From: Euphorbia lathyris | Lineage: Eukaryota; Streptophyta; Magnoliopsida; Malpighiales; Euphorbiaceae | Direction: 5' to 3' | DNA length: 64,000 bases | NCBI RefSeq assembly: GCF_963576675.1 | Contig: NC_088919.1 | Span: forward strand, 47,762,501-47,826,500 | Made by a program: the position numbers and the translations under genes | Notes under the pieces: generated by a model | The model's input: only the letters and a program-made list of their open reading frames with translations | Databases searched by the model: none | What the model was told of the DNA's origin: nothing | Shown here: positions 11,868 to 23,993 of the stretch, in pieces | Layout of the letters: every line of letters starts with the position of its first letter | Numbering within the stretch: the first letter of the stretch is position 1

Positions 11868-12942
11868 GATTTAAAATTCTGAAATTTTACTTGACTAAAG
11901 TTGTTAATTTTAATTTCCTGAACGTTGACCTTCAAATTTAGTCTGAATAAAATCCATGAACAGATGATTAATTATAATATATAGTACTTTTAAAATTCTC
12001 ATTCAATGATTTATGCAGAATCCTCTAAAAGAAAATGACCTTTATCAATTCTAAATAATTAAAAAGGAATTATACATATTTAAAAAAATCCCAAGTCCTA
12101 AAATTTGGGAGTTGGGAATATACTTAACTAATTATTTTTATCTTAAAAAGATGAACAACTTTTAAAGATAAACAAATACTAAGAATTCTTCCAATAAAAA
12201 AAACAAAAAAATATATTAAAAATCCATGTGTCTAAGGCAGAATAATAATAATAAATAATATATCTATGGACATAATGATATGGGTTTTGATCAATTATTT
12301 TAGGGCATAAAACTATAAGACATACTTCTATTATACAAATATTTTCATAATTCACATGCATAAAAACTTTCATCCATTAATATATATATCCGAAAGCAAA
12401 GTATGGGTAAAAATTCAGAAGTTTTCAGATATTATATATATAAATTTCTTCACATAAAACTTCTTAGAACCGGACACTATTAAAATATTAAGGTCCAATT
12501 TCACAAAAATCCGATAAACATTATCGGAATTTTTCACTAATTTAACAAAATCCGTTAAAAAATATATGATTGAATATCTATAGTATCCTCGTATATAAAG
12601 AAAAGAAAAGAGTGAAGAAAAAATATATAATACAAAGGAAAAATTTATATAAAAGTATAACATATTTTGACTATAATTTACATGGACATAGATTAAAAAA
12701 AAAATCAATTAAATTTGTTTAGATTATTAGTTCATATTTGGACTTTAATATTATAATAATGTACAAGTTAAAATATTTTATAGACTAAAAATATATCCAT
12801 AATCCTAAACTATATCAGTCTTGATCACATGCACCCTAATGAGCTATAGAATTTGCTCATTAAGGTACATGTGAAAATTCCTGAAACTATATATAACATT
12901 ATTACCATTATAGTTTCTAAACTTTTTTTTATCAACAACAAA
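11754..12942. other. AT-rich intergenic DNA with a (TA)n microsatellite
   Basis: A TA dinucleotide run occupies about 11838-11864. Short ORFs elsewhere are low-complexity and unsupported. Confidence 0.5.
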
Positions 12943-13608
12943 AGGCTTGTAAACGAGCCGAGCCGAGCCGAGCTTTGGCCTGTTCAAGCTCTGTTCGCTA
13001 TAAAATTAACGAGCTCGAGCCGAGCCGAGCTTGCTATAAAATTAACGAGCCGAGCTCGAGCCGAGTTTTGGCTTGCTCAACGAGCTTGAGCCGAGCTTCG
13101 AGCTTGTTTCGAGCCCAAAATCTTCTTTGGACTTTGTTCATTAAGAAAATTATCTAACCATGAATTGTTTGTTAGTAAATCGTTAATTATATTTGTGAAG
13201 TTTGTTTGCAAATAACTCTTTAATTGTGTACATAAACAAGCTAACAAGCAAAGTTCGTGAATAAATAAATAAGATGCTTACAAATAGTTCGCCTATTACT
13301 CATTTATTATTTTGTGAACCAACTCATCTAATAGCAAATAAAATAATATTAAGTTTAGATATTTGTGAACTAACACAAAACTATATAGTTTTCTACAAAA
13401 CTAAAATTTGTTCATAAATGTTCTAATCGAGCCTGCTCGCGAGCTTTCGAGCCGAGCTTTGGCATGTTCAAGCTCGGCTCGTTTACGAACCGAGCCAGTA
13501 AATCGTGTTCACGAGCGGCTCGTTTACAAATCGAGCCGAGTCGAGCCGAGCTTTTATCGAGCCGATCACCGAGCCGCTCATGAGCGGCTCTGCTCATTTA
13601 CAGCCCTA
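12943..13608. mobile_element. Non-autonomous hAT-like element rich in GAGCCGAGC subterminal repeats
   Basis: Ends AGGCTTGTAAACGAGCC (left) and the complement of AGGGCTGTAAATGAGC (right) form imperfect terminal inverted repeats. Multiple GAGCCGAGC/GCTCGGCTC copies cluster in the outer thirds around an AT-rich core. The 8-bp flanks (CAACAAAA / AATTAAAA) match at only five positions, so the TSD is weak. Confidence 0.6.
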
Positions 13609-13612
13609 ATTA

Positions 13613-14092
13613 AAAGGAATTGAAATTACCATCATTCATAATACAAGGCAAAACATAAACAGAGAAATCTTCAATAAAAATTTCCAAATGATTAAGAGAA
13701 CGAGTATGTGCAACTGTATTCGCTTGTCGCCTTTCAAACAAAAATTCAATAGATCCAAAATCACAGGCCGTCTCAAGCACATCACCAAAAATAACCCTTA
13801 ACCAATTTGTCAATTTTGTGGAAATTTTAGCAGTTGTATTACCGAAAGCGAATCTGATGCAATGATGATTGTTCGATATCCACAGTCACGAGCAATTCTT
13901 AAAGAAAAGAGAATTGCTAATATTTCTGCGTGTAAAACCGACAATGAAAAACCAATTGGACCACCTCCTGACATAGAAACCATCCCATTACAGTCTCTAA
14001 TTACCATGCTAAAAAAGCCTTCAAATATTCTAATCATGAATGACGCATCACAATTTATTTTGTATTGAGTTGCTCTCGGAGACACTCAAACA
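13613..14092 (-). pseudogene. LINE RNase H domain fragment, frameshifted
   Basis: Minus-strand reading gives YKINCDASF, VIRDCNG, HAEILAILFSLRIA and IIIASDSLSVIQLL (13810-14085). After a frame change near 13812 comes ACDFGSIEFLFERRQANTVAH. This order is the RNase H domain that ends plant LINE ORF2. No reverse transcriptase is upstream, so it is a 5'-truncated copy. A domesticated RNase H-like gene is a less likely alternative. Confidence 0.7.
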
Positions 14093-15080
14093 TAATCACC
14101 TAAACTTTTAATTCTTAAGATAAAAATCTTTTAGCTTTAAATTAATGTAGCATTAAAGTTCAAAATCAACAAAATCTGTAAAAAAAAGTAACAATATAAT
14201 CATTTGAACAAATTTGACCACATCATGGATTTTTTTTATAAGAAAATTTTATGGTAAAATATATATTTTATCCTCATTATTTTAATAAAATTTTTAACAA
14301 AATTATGTTGATTTAAATTTTAATGTACACTAATATAAAATTCAAGGATTTTTAGGGCCATAACAATAATATATATATATATATATTCCAAAAAAAGAAA
14401 ACTAATATATTATTATATATATAATGATGATTGAAATAAGAACATAAGTGGGGTGGTGGCATATCAGGTTGTAGCCTAATCCACCCAACCCTGATTGACA
14501 CACATGTTCTATTTATAGGAAACATTTTCTTTATTTTCTTTATTTTTTTATTTCACATATTTCCACCATTTTCTTCAATCTTCAATTCTTTTCCCCATAA
14601 CCCAATTTGAGACATTTCCATCTCCAAAGCATGCTTCTTCCGGTCACTATTTGCACTTTCTTTCACTCATCTTACAAATTCTACTTTTTACTGTTTGTGG
14701 GTGAATAAAATTCTCATCATAATCATTGGATTCGGCTAGAGAATTCGATCGTGATTGAAGCTTCGAAGGTTGACCTGCGATGGGATAAGTTCCCTGGATA
14801 CATTCTGATGCCAAGTATGAGTATTAGGAAAATATAGTAAGGGAATGTAGAATTTTTCCTAAAATGAGAGAGAAGTACTTTATTTATAAGGGTTCCAAAG
14901 TGTGAGATTACCTTACTACCCTGGGTAAGGCGGTGGTTTCGAGTCGGTGTGAGACTCCTGGATCCAAAGAGGGACGGGCCTATTTCAGAGTCTCGTGCCA
15001 TTTTGAGTTGGGTCTTTAATTTGTTAGATATGTAACACTGTTGATTTTGTAAAATATGTTTTTCTTGCAAACACGGATTT
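14093..15080. other. Non-coding stretch with an orphan promoter-like segment (about 14430-14720)
   Basis: Contains CTATTTATAGG at about 14510, a pyrimidine-rich leader-like run, then an ATG at about 14631 opening only about 25 codons. It may be a gene start truncated by later insertions, but I recognise no protein. 14721-15070 holds low-repetition sequence that might be LTR-derived. Confidence 0.3.
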
Positions 15081-15445
15081 TATGAGTTTTGAGGAAGTAG
15101 TAAAGTATGATGAAAAAAAAGGAAAGCTATCGAAACTGAAATCAAGTCAACTGGAAAAAATGAAACTCGGACTCTTACTAATCTTCCTACAAGAGCGAAG
15201 CAAATTGGAGTTAAATGGGTCTATAGGACCAACTTGAATGAGCACTGTGAAGTTGAAAAATTCAAAGTCTGACTCATTACAAAAGGGGTATGTGGAATAA
15301 TATGGAATTGATTATTCTGAAGTTTTTGCACCAATGGTTATAATGGACACGGTTCGAATCGTCCTTGCATTAGCTATTGTGGAAAAATTGGAAAGTTTAT
15401 CAACTATATGTCAAGTCAATATAGAGAACCCTGTTGGTTTATTAT
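15081..15445 (+). pseudogene. Ty1/copia reverse transcriptase fragment
   Basis: Reads SFEEVVKYDE, then LPTRAKQIGVKWVYRTNLNE, an in-frame stop, a frame change near 15290, then IDYSEVFAPMVIMDTVRIVLALA. These are the N-terminal blocks of copia RT, in the right order. The catalytic YVDD region is absent. It is a decayed relic. Confidence 0.8.
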
Positions 15446-15785
15446 AAGGTTAGATTAGTTCTAAAAGAGGTTGATTGGAACTATCATTTAATTTTAACCT
15501 ATTATAATTTTTTCTGATCCAATGAGAAATTGCGAAATAATAAAAAGAGCTGGAGTTTCATTCACAACTAGAAAAGAAGAGCAATTTCTACTCAAATACC
15601 ATCATAACATTCATGAAATAAAACTGAATAAAGAAGATAAAACTCTTTTTTATTTATTGAAAAGATCAATACGACTAATAGTTATATAAAAAAGTAAAGG
15701 AAGAATAACAGTTACAACATGTAGGAAAGAGAAAAAGGTGAAATGAGAAAAAGATACACAATGAATAAAGGTTCGATAAGCTCTA
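15446..15785. other. No recognised feature
   Basis: AT-rich sequence following the copia fragment. It may belong to the same relic, but nothing is readable. Confidence 0.35.
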
Positions 15786-16330
15786 CAAAATAGGAGGATC
15801 CATGTCCTTCACGACATATTAGCAGTGAGCAGTAACTAGTTTTTTTTTTCTTTTTAGTTAGTACCATTGGAGGTAGAGTTCATAAGGCTCTTGTATCCAT
15901 TCTGGTTTTGGACCGCTCAAAGTAGTAAGAATCCGGATGGAAGGGATGGGAATAACTTTCACTATGCTGCTGGTTATAAAGAGATTATCTAAAGAAACTA
16001 TTAACTATAAGACAGATACTAATTCTTATGAATGATGTAGGAAGCCTGTGACTTATTATTTTTTTCATAAAACACAAGAGCTTGCCAACTCCTGGGCAGA
16101 ACCTACTCCAGCTAGTAATCCTATTGTTAAAGTCATCTTAAAGCTTAAGGGGTGAAACCTAGGCTGGAGAAAGCCTGGGCTAGACCACTGACTATGACGA
16201 CTGGTCAATACCCCTTCACGCTTCAGGAGATGTCATCGATCCGTACGCTTTTTCAGGCCAGTGGCTCTTCAACCCGTTCTTTGGCTTCAGTATGGAGAGG
16301 AAATGATGAGATGGTGATGTAATGAATGAT
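15786..16330. other. Possible nuclear insertion of organellar (mitochondrial-type) DNA
   Basis: About 540 bp with more balanced base composition and fewer homopolymers than its surroundings (for example GGAGAAAGCCTGGGCTAG and GTACGCTTTTTCAGGCCAG). The style resembles plant mitochondrial intergenic DNA. No mitochondrial gene was identified, so this is only a compositional suspicion. Confidence 0.3.
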
Positions 16331-17104
16331 AAGGTAAGTTTCGCGAAAATAAATGAAATTGTATGAAATTCACATATATTTATTATCAGATACTATCAGT
16401 TTTGCGTCAAATCATATTCTTTAAGTCGCATATCTTTAAAACATATCTATATATGTTGATAATACACTTGCTAATATAGTCCAATTTATATTATAATCAT
16501 TTAGAATCACTTCTTGTTCAGACTTTCGATTCCACCCGGCTATTCTAAAAATGGAGTAATTACTTTCTAATTTTGTCTATAAGTGTGGTAAGTCCAAGTT
16601 GTATATTATATGGGTCTGAGTGGATATAATCTGACATGTCTAGTAGCCAGGATTACAAAACATAACTCATGTTATTAAATTAATGTGTATAAGTATAAAT
16701 TACTTAATATTAATTAATATTAATTAGGTTCTCTAATCCCAAAATAGGCCTTTCTGCACTGCCACTTCTTTTTGCCTAAGTAATTAATTAATTAAATAAT
16801 TAGACATTTTGTAAAATTGAAGGTTTTGTCTACTTATAGCCCATCCCTAAGTATAGAGATTATAAAGTAATAATTACAAATTTCATGGTTAATTTAGAAT
16901 TTTAATTACTTGCTATTTTAATATTTGTGTCCTCTACCATGCTTGCATGCGCATTTGACTACTCTTGTTTTCTGTCTCCTCCCTTTTATATATTTATTTT
17001 TATTTAAGGTTAAAGAATAAAAGTTATTTTTAGAAAGAAAATAATTGTCAATTTTTCACATTTTTTGAAAATATAAATTAAATCATTTTACTACAAAGAC
17101 TTTT
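16331..17104. other. AT-rich intergenic DNA
   Basis: Nothing bounded or coding recognised. Confidence 0.4.
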
Positions 17105-17600
17105 AACTATCTCATGCATGTAGTTGCACTGTTTTACAGATGGAGGACTGTAGTATTTTTTTTTTTTTGGTCAAATTTATGACATTTGTAAATTGAGGAC
17201 TTTTGGATTGTCATTGTCAAATTTGGCCATTAACGACTTCAAAATGAAATTTTTTAAGAATTTAATGGTATTTTAAGCAACTTTAATTCTTTAATTTTTT
17301 AGTTTTGAAGTCATTTATGTATTGTTTGGTGATGAGGGAGAAAACTGATGTTTAGAGCGATAAAGCTCCAAAAATGATGATTTTGGAAAATAAAAATTAT
17401 GGTTACTTAGTAAATGTGATACTAGACAATTTTAATTCTTGAAAATTTTCATTTTGAGGTTGTTAACAACCAAATTTGGCAATGTCAATCCAAAAGTTTT
17501 CGATTTACAAATATCCACAAGCACAATCATCGTTTTGAAAAAAAAAATATCACAGTCTTCAATTTGTAAAATAGTGTGACTACATGGGTTCTTTTGGATT
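17105..17600. repeat. Foldback MITE
   Basis: Left arm (CATGTAGTTGCACTGTTTTA, later CTTTTGGATTGTCATTGTC, AAATTTGG) has an imperfect complement in the right arm (GACATTGCCAAATTTGG and CATGTAGTCACACTATTTTA on the other strand). Arms are about 150 bp; ends are approximate. Confidence 0.6.
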
Positions 17601-18111
17601 TAACCCTAGATAAAATTACTGGTAGTTACAAGGATAAAATTGTGAAAGGAGAATTATTAAAACAAAATATTAATTTTTATTTAATAATTATTACAAGAAC
17701 AATTCTAAGTTTTCTTTTTCAAATTTTATATCCTTTTTCTTCTTTTTAGATGTAAATGATATACATCTACATTGTGTAACAAAAATAACATAAACTTTTA
17801 TTGTGAATAAAATCACCTGCATATTTTTCTTAATATATAAAAATAACTACATTTATTTATCACTAAATGGAAAAGAAAATAATGATATATATTTAATCTT
17901 GATTAATAGTGAAAAAAGATGGTGGTGAGCATTGAAATGTGAGGACTATATGTATAATATTAAAGTACATTAAAAAGGGACCACAAACCATACTATAATT
18001 GATAATAATTACTCAGAATATGTATTGAATATGTTTCTTCATATACTTATGGAATCTGCACTAGTTTAATGTATCAATATATTTGAGAGAGAAAGCACAG
18101 GTATATAATTC
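17601..18111. other. AT-rich intergenic DNA
   Basis: No feature recognised. Confidence 0.4.
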
Positions 18112-18324
18112 GAGGGTGTTTGGTTACCTACTGTTACTTTTATATTTGTTTTTTCATTTTAAAATGGAGAGTTTTAGATTAAACACCTCTTTTTTGTCTT
18201 TTATAACTAAAAGTAGCTTTTTTTTATAAAAGTAGAGAACTCATGCTTTTTGGAAAAGCAGCATTTTCCGACAGCAAACCATAACAGCAACAACAAACAA
18301 CAATAGGTAAACCAAACGAGCTCC
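18112..18324. mobile_element. PIF/Harbinger-like MITE, decayed left end
   Basis: GAGGGTGTTTGGTTACC start and ACCAAACGAGCTCC end with TAA at 18325-18327. The left TAA is not preserved. Internal words match the 6950 and 20196 copies. Confidence 0.7.
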
Positions 18325-18499
18325 TAATGTCACTAGGGTTTTACTTCTGTAAGGTTCAAGTTTAGTATTAGTTCCTGCAAGACAAGAAAATACTTAGTTG
18401 TATCCTAACGATCGATACTCTGACACTCAAGTCAATTCTAATTTTAGAGAGAGAAAATAAAAAGCTTAGAGAGAGATATATATTATAGCGTACATTTTG

Positions 18500-18720
18500 T
18501 TAAGGGAGATGGACCCCTTTATGTAAGAATTGAATGCTACAAAAACCTTTATATCATTTATTGGAACTTCAAAATGTTACAACTAACCCCCTACTATCAC
18601 GCGCGGTCACGTGACATTTGATGAGTTATTTGTTCCAAATAGATAAGTTGAGAGAGTTAGTTATAACGTTTTGAAGTTAAAAAACCAGTTACAATTTTTG
18701 GACAACTTGGATTGTTAGAG
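18500..18720. repeat. Short foldback repeat
   Basis: GAACTTCAAAATGTTACAAC on the left is answered by the near-complement GTTATAACGTTTTGAAGTT on the right. Limits are approximate. Confidence 0.45.
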
Positions 18721-18913
18721 ATGTAGTAGGCCTCATTTTAATAAGTATTGCCTATTTTTTACAATACACACTTTCCACACTTAAGGGCGTATCTATTAGT
18801 TATGAGCAACAATGGTAAACAAAAATACAGTATTATGGAGTGTTTGTCACACCCGACCTTCAAAACATATATTAGATATTTTATATACTAGCAATATTAT
18901 TATTATTTTTTTT

Positions 18914-19373
18914 GGCTATAATAAATCATTTGCCCGATTGGCCCCCTAAACTTTTAAAGTGTCATGATAGCCCATCAACTTGGATAAAATGTTAAGTTAG
19001 TTCCCTGAACTTGCACAAAATGTAATCAATTGATCACTCAGTTGCAAAAAAAGTAAGTTATATGCGAAAGATGTATTGTACACGTCTTAAAATAAGTAAA
19101 ACGACTAAGATCGTGGTATACAGTTCTAATATTAGAGAAGAAAAATTTATATAGTTGAGCAAGTAATAACTTCATTTTTAATCTATTTTTTATTATATAA
19201 TAACATTCTAAGATGTGTCCATATTTAACTTACTTTTTTACAACTGAGTTATCAATTGATTATATTTTACGCAAGTTGATGGACTATCATGATACTTTGA
19301 AAGTTTAGGAGCCAGTCAAACTTTTTAGATAAGTTTAGTGGGCAAATGATATATTAAACCTTATTTTTTGTTT
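18914..19373. repeat. Foldback MITE
   Basis: Left TAATAAATCATTTGCCC and right GGGCAAATGATATATTA are complementary. Complementarity continues inward (CTAAACTTTTAAAGTGTCATG, AACTCAGTTG) for about 130 bp. GG..CC ends lie in T-rich flanks, so a 9-bp TSD cannot be resolved. Confidence 0.65.
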
Positions 19374-20195
19374 TTGAAAAAATTAATAACAATAATTTAT
19401 TTATCAAGATACTAATAATTAATCAGTTAATAATAAAATCAACGTCAATAACAAACAGCTAACTGCAATAACCGCAACTAATAACAATAAATATCAGCTG
19501 AGGAAACATACTCCTTATAACTTAAACTAAACTGAAATTTTTTTCCTTTTAAGAACTAAAGAGGACATTAAATTGATTGACAAAGTAATTTTATGCCGTT
19601 GTAATAAATGAATGAAAAATATTGCAACAAATAAAGAAGTGACACGTGGGAGAAAAAAGCACATTTGAAAATACAATGAATGTATGGAAGAAGTGGATAA
19701 TTTGAGAGTTATCTAGTACGGTACGAAAATGGAAGTAGAAATGAAGGTTTGATATTTCATTTCATCATCAGAATAATTGACGACTCGACTCATTAAAACA
19801 TACTTCTTAGTTTCAGTGAAGGATCGATATAATGTTTCATAAATTGTCGTTGTCGTTGTCATAATTATCATTATTCCTCTTATACACGTTTAAGCCCAAT
19901 AGGTAATCACTTGTAACTATGTTTTTTCAATTAATTATAATTTATTCTCATCTTTTATCTATCAGTAAAATCTATGTATAGGAATACATTTGGGACCGAG
20001 CTATTTGTCTAACAATTGGGAGGTTATTACTAAATAGAGTTTGGTCATTGAGGTTATTATTACCAAGTTGGGACCGAGTTTTTTTTATAACAAAATAGAG
20101 GTTATTCCTATATAGAGTATTACTATATAGAGGCTTTACTGTATTTATATTTTTGAATCAAACAGTTTTCATCTAAAAGCATATTAGAAGATTAA
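19374..20195. other. AT-rich intergenic DNA
   Basis: Around 19990-20140 the words GAGGTTATTA/TATAGAG recur several times, possibly a decayed transposon end. Otherwise nothing is recognised. Confidence 0.35.
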
Positions 20196-20514
20196 GGGGT
20201 ATTTGGTTGCTCATTTTCGTGCTCCTGTTTGTCTTTCACTTCAAAATGAAGAGTTTTAGGTGTTTGGTTAGTGATCTCCTGTTTGCCTTTTGCATCTGAA
20301 AAACAGCATTAGGTGTTTAGTTAGTGACCTCATGTTTGCCTTTTGCACCTAAAAAACAACCTTTTACAAAAACAGAGAATCACTGTTTTTTGGAAAAGCA
20401 GCTTTTTCCAACAGCAAATGGCAAACTGTAACAGCAAGCAACAAGAACAAACAGCAAGAAGCAACAGTAAACAGCAAACATCAACAGCAAACAGTAGGTA
20501 AAACAAACGGATCC
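20196..20514. mobile_element. PIF/Harbinger-like MITE (319 bp, TSD TAA) with internal tandem duplication
   Basis: TAA at 20193-20195 and 20515-20517; start GGGGTATTTGGTTGC, end AAACAAACGGATCC. It is longer than its relatives because a 55-60-bp block (TTAGTGACCTC, TGTTTGCCTTTTGCA) is repeated. The right part is rich in AACAGCAA. Confidence 0.75.
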
Positions 20515-21639
20515 TAAAACTGTCTTATGTAAATTAATCTAATAATTAAAAAAACAACATAAAAATTTTAAGTAGTTCATTATTGGAGTAACTAAAAACA
20601 ATTTATAACAGAAATTTATGAAACATCACGTACTTAAAAATTATCTATCAATTTAAATTTTTAAATTAAATATTTTTTATCTAAAAGATTAGAACCTTTA
20701 AAAAAAGATAAAAATAAATCACATAAGAAATTTACGTGGTTTGGCCAATTAGTGCCGACTTTCACAAGCACTTTATATTTGGGGGACTAATTTTAGTCGT
20801 GCAAGTGGGATAATTTTTCAAAGTCCAGTCTGTTAAGGTTGAGCAAAATTTTTTTAGCCTCCAACATATTTAAAGTGTTTAACATGAAAATAGTGGATAT
20901 ATTTAATTTTCTATAAGTTCAATACTAGTTTCTAAAAAATTATAATATTTTTACATTTTTTCTATTTTTAGTTTCAAATTTTTTAAATTTAATTTAGAAA
21001 TTAAATTATTTGCGTCTTAAAAATAAAAAAAATAGTTTTTTAATGGAAAATACATTAAAAATAAGTTCAAAAGTGTATGAAAATAGAGAGGAGCATGTAT
21101 TTTAAACCATCTCATCTACTTTAAAATATTAATATAATACTACATAGAATGTATATAAACTAAGGGGGCGTTTGGTTCACAAGGGGTAAGGGAAAAGGAA
21201 TCAAGAAAGGGAAACTAAAGGAAAGGAATAACCATTAATTCCCCTATGCAGGGGAGTAGGAAAAGGGTGTACAAAGTGCTCTCCCGCATAGGGCCCCAAA
21301 TTTAAGAGGACCCAATTTTTTTATTATACAAATTTAAATAAATTATTGTTATTAATTATTATGTGAAAAATTAAATAAATGTTAGCTTATCCAGAAAAAT
21401 AACGCTCTAAGAGTGTTAAGGGGCCCAATTTTATTATTATTATTATGCAATATCTAATTTACTTATTTTTATTATATTTATTATGTAAAAATCAAGTTAA
21501 AAGTACATTTTGTAGAAACATTATATGAAATTATTAATTTTTTAATGAATAAGGCCCAATTTTTTTTCATTTAAACATTACATTTATAATTAATTTAACA
21601 AAGCTGTTGATAGATAAAATTCAAAACTAACTTTTATCA
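20515..21639. other. Intergenic DNA with a dispersed repeat related to 24890-25345
   Basis: 20810-21140 shares several phrases in the same order with 24910-25330: TTTTCAAAGTCCA, GAGCAAAATTTTTTTAGCCTC, CATTAAAAATAAGTTCAAAAG, CATCTCATCTAC. An MITE-like GGGGGCGTTTGGTTC occurs at about 21170. Confidence 0.5.
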
Positions 21640-22190
21640 TTAGGGTTAATTGCACCAATGATATTGAAGTTTGGACTTAATTTAAAAAAAAAAAAAGTCA
21701 TTGAACTTCTTTTTGTTTTAAGAAAGTTACTCAACCTTCATTTTTATTTCAATAAAGTCGTTCTGATCATTTCAGATAGAAAAAACCCTGAATAGTAGTG
21801 ACATGACAACAACGTTCAAAATAATTGACTTCTACGTATAACATGATAGTCATATGACGAAAAAATAAAAGATATATTTATTATTTACTTTTAACTATTT
21901 AAAACTGTCACATGATATCAATATATACATACATGAATATGTATTAGTTGTCACGTGACATAAACGTGGTTTCCATTTGATTGTCATGTTATACGTAACA
22001 AATTTTTCTTTTCATTGTGGTTGTCACGTTATTATTTTAGTGATTTTTTCTGTCTGAATTGGTCGGAATAACTTTATTGAAATAAAAAAAAAGTTTAATG
22101 GCTTTGTTGAAATATAATGAAATTTTATGATCTTTTTGAAACTGACCACAAATTTCAGTGACGTTGGTGCAATTTATCATTTACCATAAC
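21640..22190. repeat. Foldback MITE
   Basis: Left TTAATTGCACCAATGATATTG and right CGTTGGTGCAATTTA are complementary at the ends; inner blocks (ATTTCAATAAAGTCGTTCTG / GGAATAACTTTATTGAAAT) continue the pairing. Ends are approximate. Confidence 0.6.
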
Positions 22191-23126
22191 TTTAATATCA
22201 TGTAAATAAAAGTCTAACTCACTCCAAAAAGTAACTCAAAGAGAGATTGTCTCACATATATATATAAAAGAAGTTATATAGTTTTCCAACTAAGCAATAT
22301 AGGATATTTCACATAATGTTGGGATATCCATAATGGGGCTTTCGTATAAATGTCCAATCCTGTAAAATTAAGTCTAGATATCTAATACTGGACGTGAGAG
22401 ATGTGTATTAAGTATCCCATATCAAAATCTTCAAGTCTAATGTTGTAACATTCATTATCGATATCGAGCATCGTTATCCTATAAATTTCATGTTCTAGAT
22501 ATCAAACTCAAAACGTGAGGGATGTGTGTTAAATATTCTATGTTGGATAATTTTAAATATATTGGCTAATTTTAAATATATTGAATCATTAATAAGTGTC
22601 AACTATTATATATCTTTTGAAAGTAAACTAGGCCTAAGTTTAAGAATATAAAATGAGATCATATGGGAAATTTTATATATGATGAGAACTTGAAATCAAT
22701 GAGATGTGGACATATTTTATTTTAGTTTTTTTTTTTTTTAAATCTTGAAGACTTAAAATAAAATAGTTTTGTGATTGAATTCAAATTGAAAAGAAAAGGT
22801 TGTGGATGAACAATTTAGTAACATGTTCATATAGCAACAAATTAAAGACACAAACAAAGCCTAATTTCAAGGGGTTTGACCATTGGCTAAAGAAGTGAAC
22901 TTTCTTGTCTTTTTATTTATTTAAATAAATTGAGGATCTTCTCTTTCTTTCTCATATAAATATTTCAGTCAAACCAACCAAATATATTTGTTTTTTTTTT
23001 TTCCTTTTAATCCATCATAGAAAAGGAAAGTAACTCATTGATGGTCACATGCCATAAACCTTACTTTCAAAATTGGCTACCTAAGACTTACTTTAAAAAG
23101 ATAAATTCTATAATGTCAATTATATG
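22191..23126. other. AT-rich intergenic DNA with a diverged direct repeat
   Basis: About 22368-22430 and 22492-22545 share CTAGATATC, ACGTGAG(A/G)GATGTGT and TTAAATATTC-type words, perhaps LTR debris. No coding signal. Confidence 0.35.
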
Positions 23127-23135
23127 TTCTATTTA

Positions 23136-23574
23136 GGTTTAATGCACATTTACACCTTTGAACTTGGTACGTTTTGTCTATTGGCACCTTGAACTTTTAA
23201 AATAACCTAACACACACCTATAGTTGGCTTTAAAAACATATTGCACACCTATAGTTGGCTTTACAAATCTATTACACACCTATAGTTGGCTCATTCGGAC
23301 CTCCTACACACAAAATCATTGATCTTTCGTCTTTAACGAACGAGGTGGTATGCATGTTATAGAAAAAAAAAGCCGGGAGTTCGTTTGGTATGCCACCTCA
23401 TCCGTCAAAGACGAAAAATCAACGATTTTGTGTGTAGGAGGTCCGAATGAGCCAACTATAGGTGTGTGATAGGTTTTTATAGGCAACTATAGGTGTGTGA
23501 TAGGTTATTTTAAAAGTTCAGGGTGTCATTAGGCAAAACTTGCCAAGTTTAGATGTGTATATATGCATTAAGCC
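23136..23574. mobile_element. Foldback Mutator-like MITE with perfect 9-bp TSD
   Basis: TTCTATTTA at 23127-23135 and 23575-23583 flank a 439-bp element whose two halves are long inverted repeats (GGTTTAATGCAC versus GGCTTAATGCAT at the tips; GAACTTTTAAAATAACCTA inside). A 9-bp duplication is the Mutator-superfamily hallmark. There is no coding capacity. Confidence 0.85.
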
Positions 23575-23648
23575 TTCTATTTATATATAATATATATTAA
23601 GGTTTGAAATAAAAGTTCAAGTTTATAGTTTTTTTTAACCAAACTTTA

Positions 23649-23993
23649 TTAATGAGTTTTAATTGGACAAGCATAACATATTACAACATAAGAAATAAAA
23701 CTCGGTAATGTATTAAAATAAACAAGATAAGACGAAAAACGAGAAGATTGTACAAGAGCGTGAGCCATTTTGTTAGTTTGTTGCCAAACTAAGCAGACAG
23801 AATATGTGTCATTGCTTTGTAGTATGAGCTGACGTTGGTGGATGATGTCTCCAAATTCTGAATTTGTGTCAGGCGGGCGTCGGATTGCATCATAAACTAG
23901 TTTAGCATCAGTTTCAAATATAACTTTATTCATCACCAGACCCGAGACCCATATCATTTCTTCCAGTAAGGCTGTGGCCTCCCCTTCCTGCAC
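23649..23993 (-). pseudogene. LINE RNase H domain fragment
   Basis: Minus-strand reading EGEATALLEEMIW, VIFETDAKLVYDAI, EFGDIIHQRQLIL, VWQQTNKMAHALV follows the order of the RVT_3-type RNase H at the end of plant LINEs. Upstream RT is absent. A T-run at 23629-23637 could be its tail; no convincing TSD was found. Confidence 0.65.

Noticed and set aside
22191..23126. A copia LTR based on diverged direct repeats
   Set aside because: Repeats are short and diverged, with no TG/CA tips, PBS or TSD.
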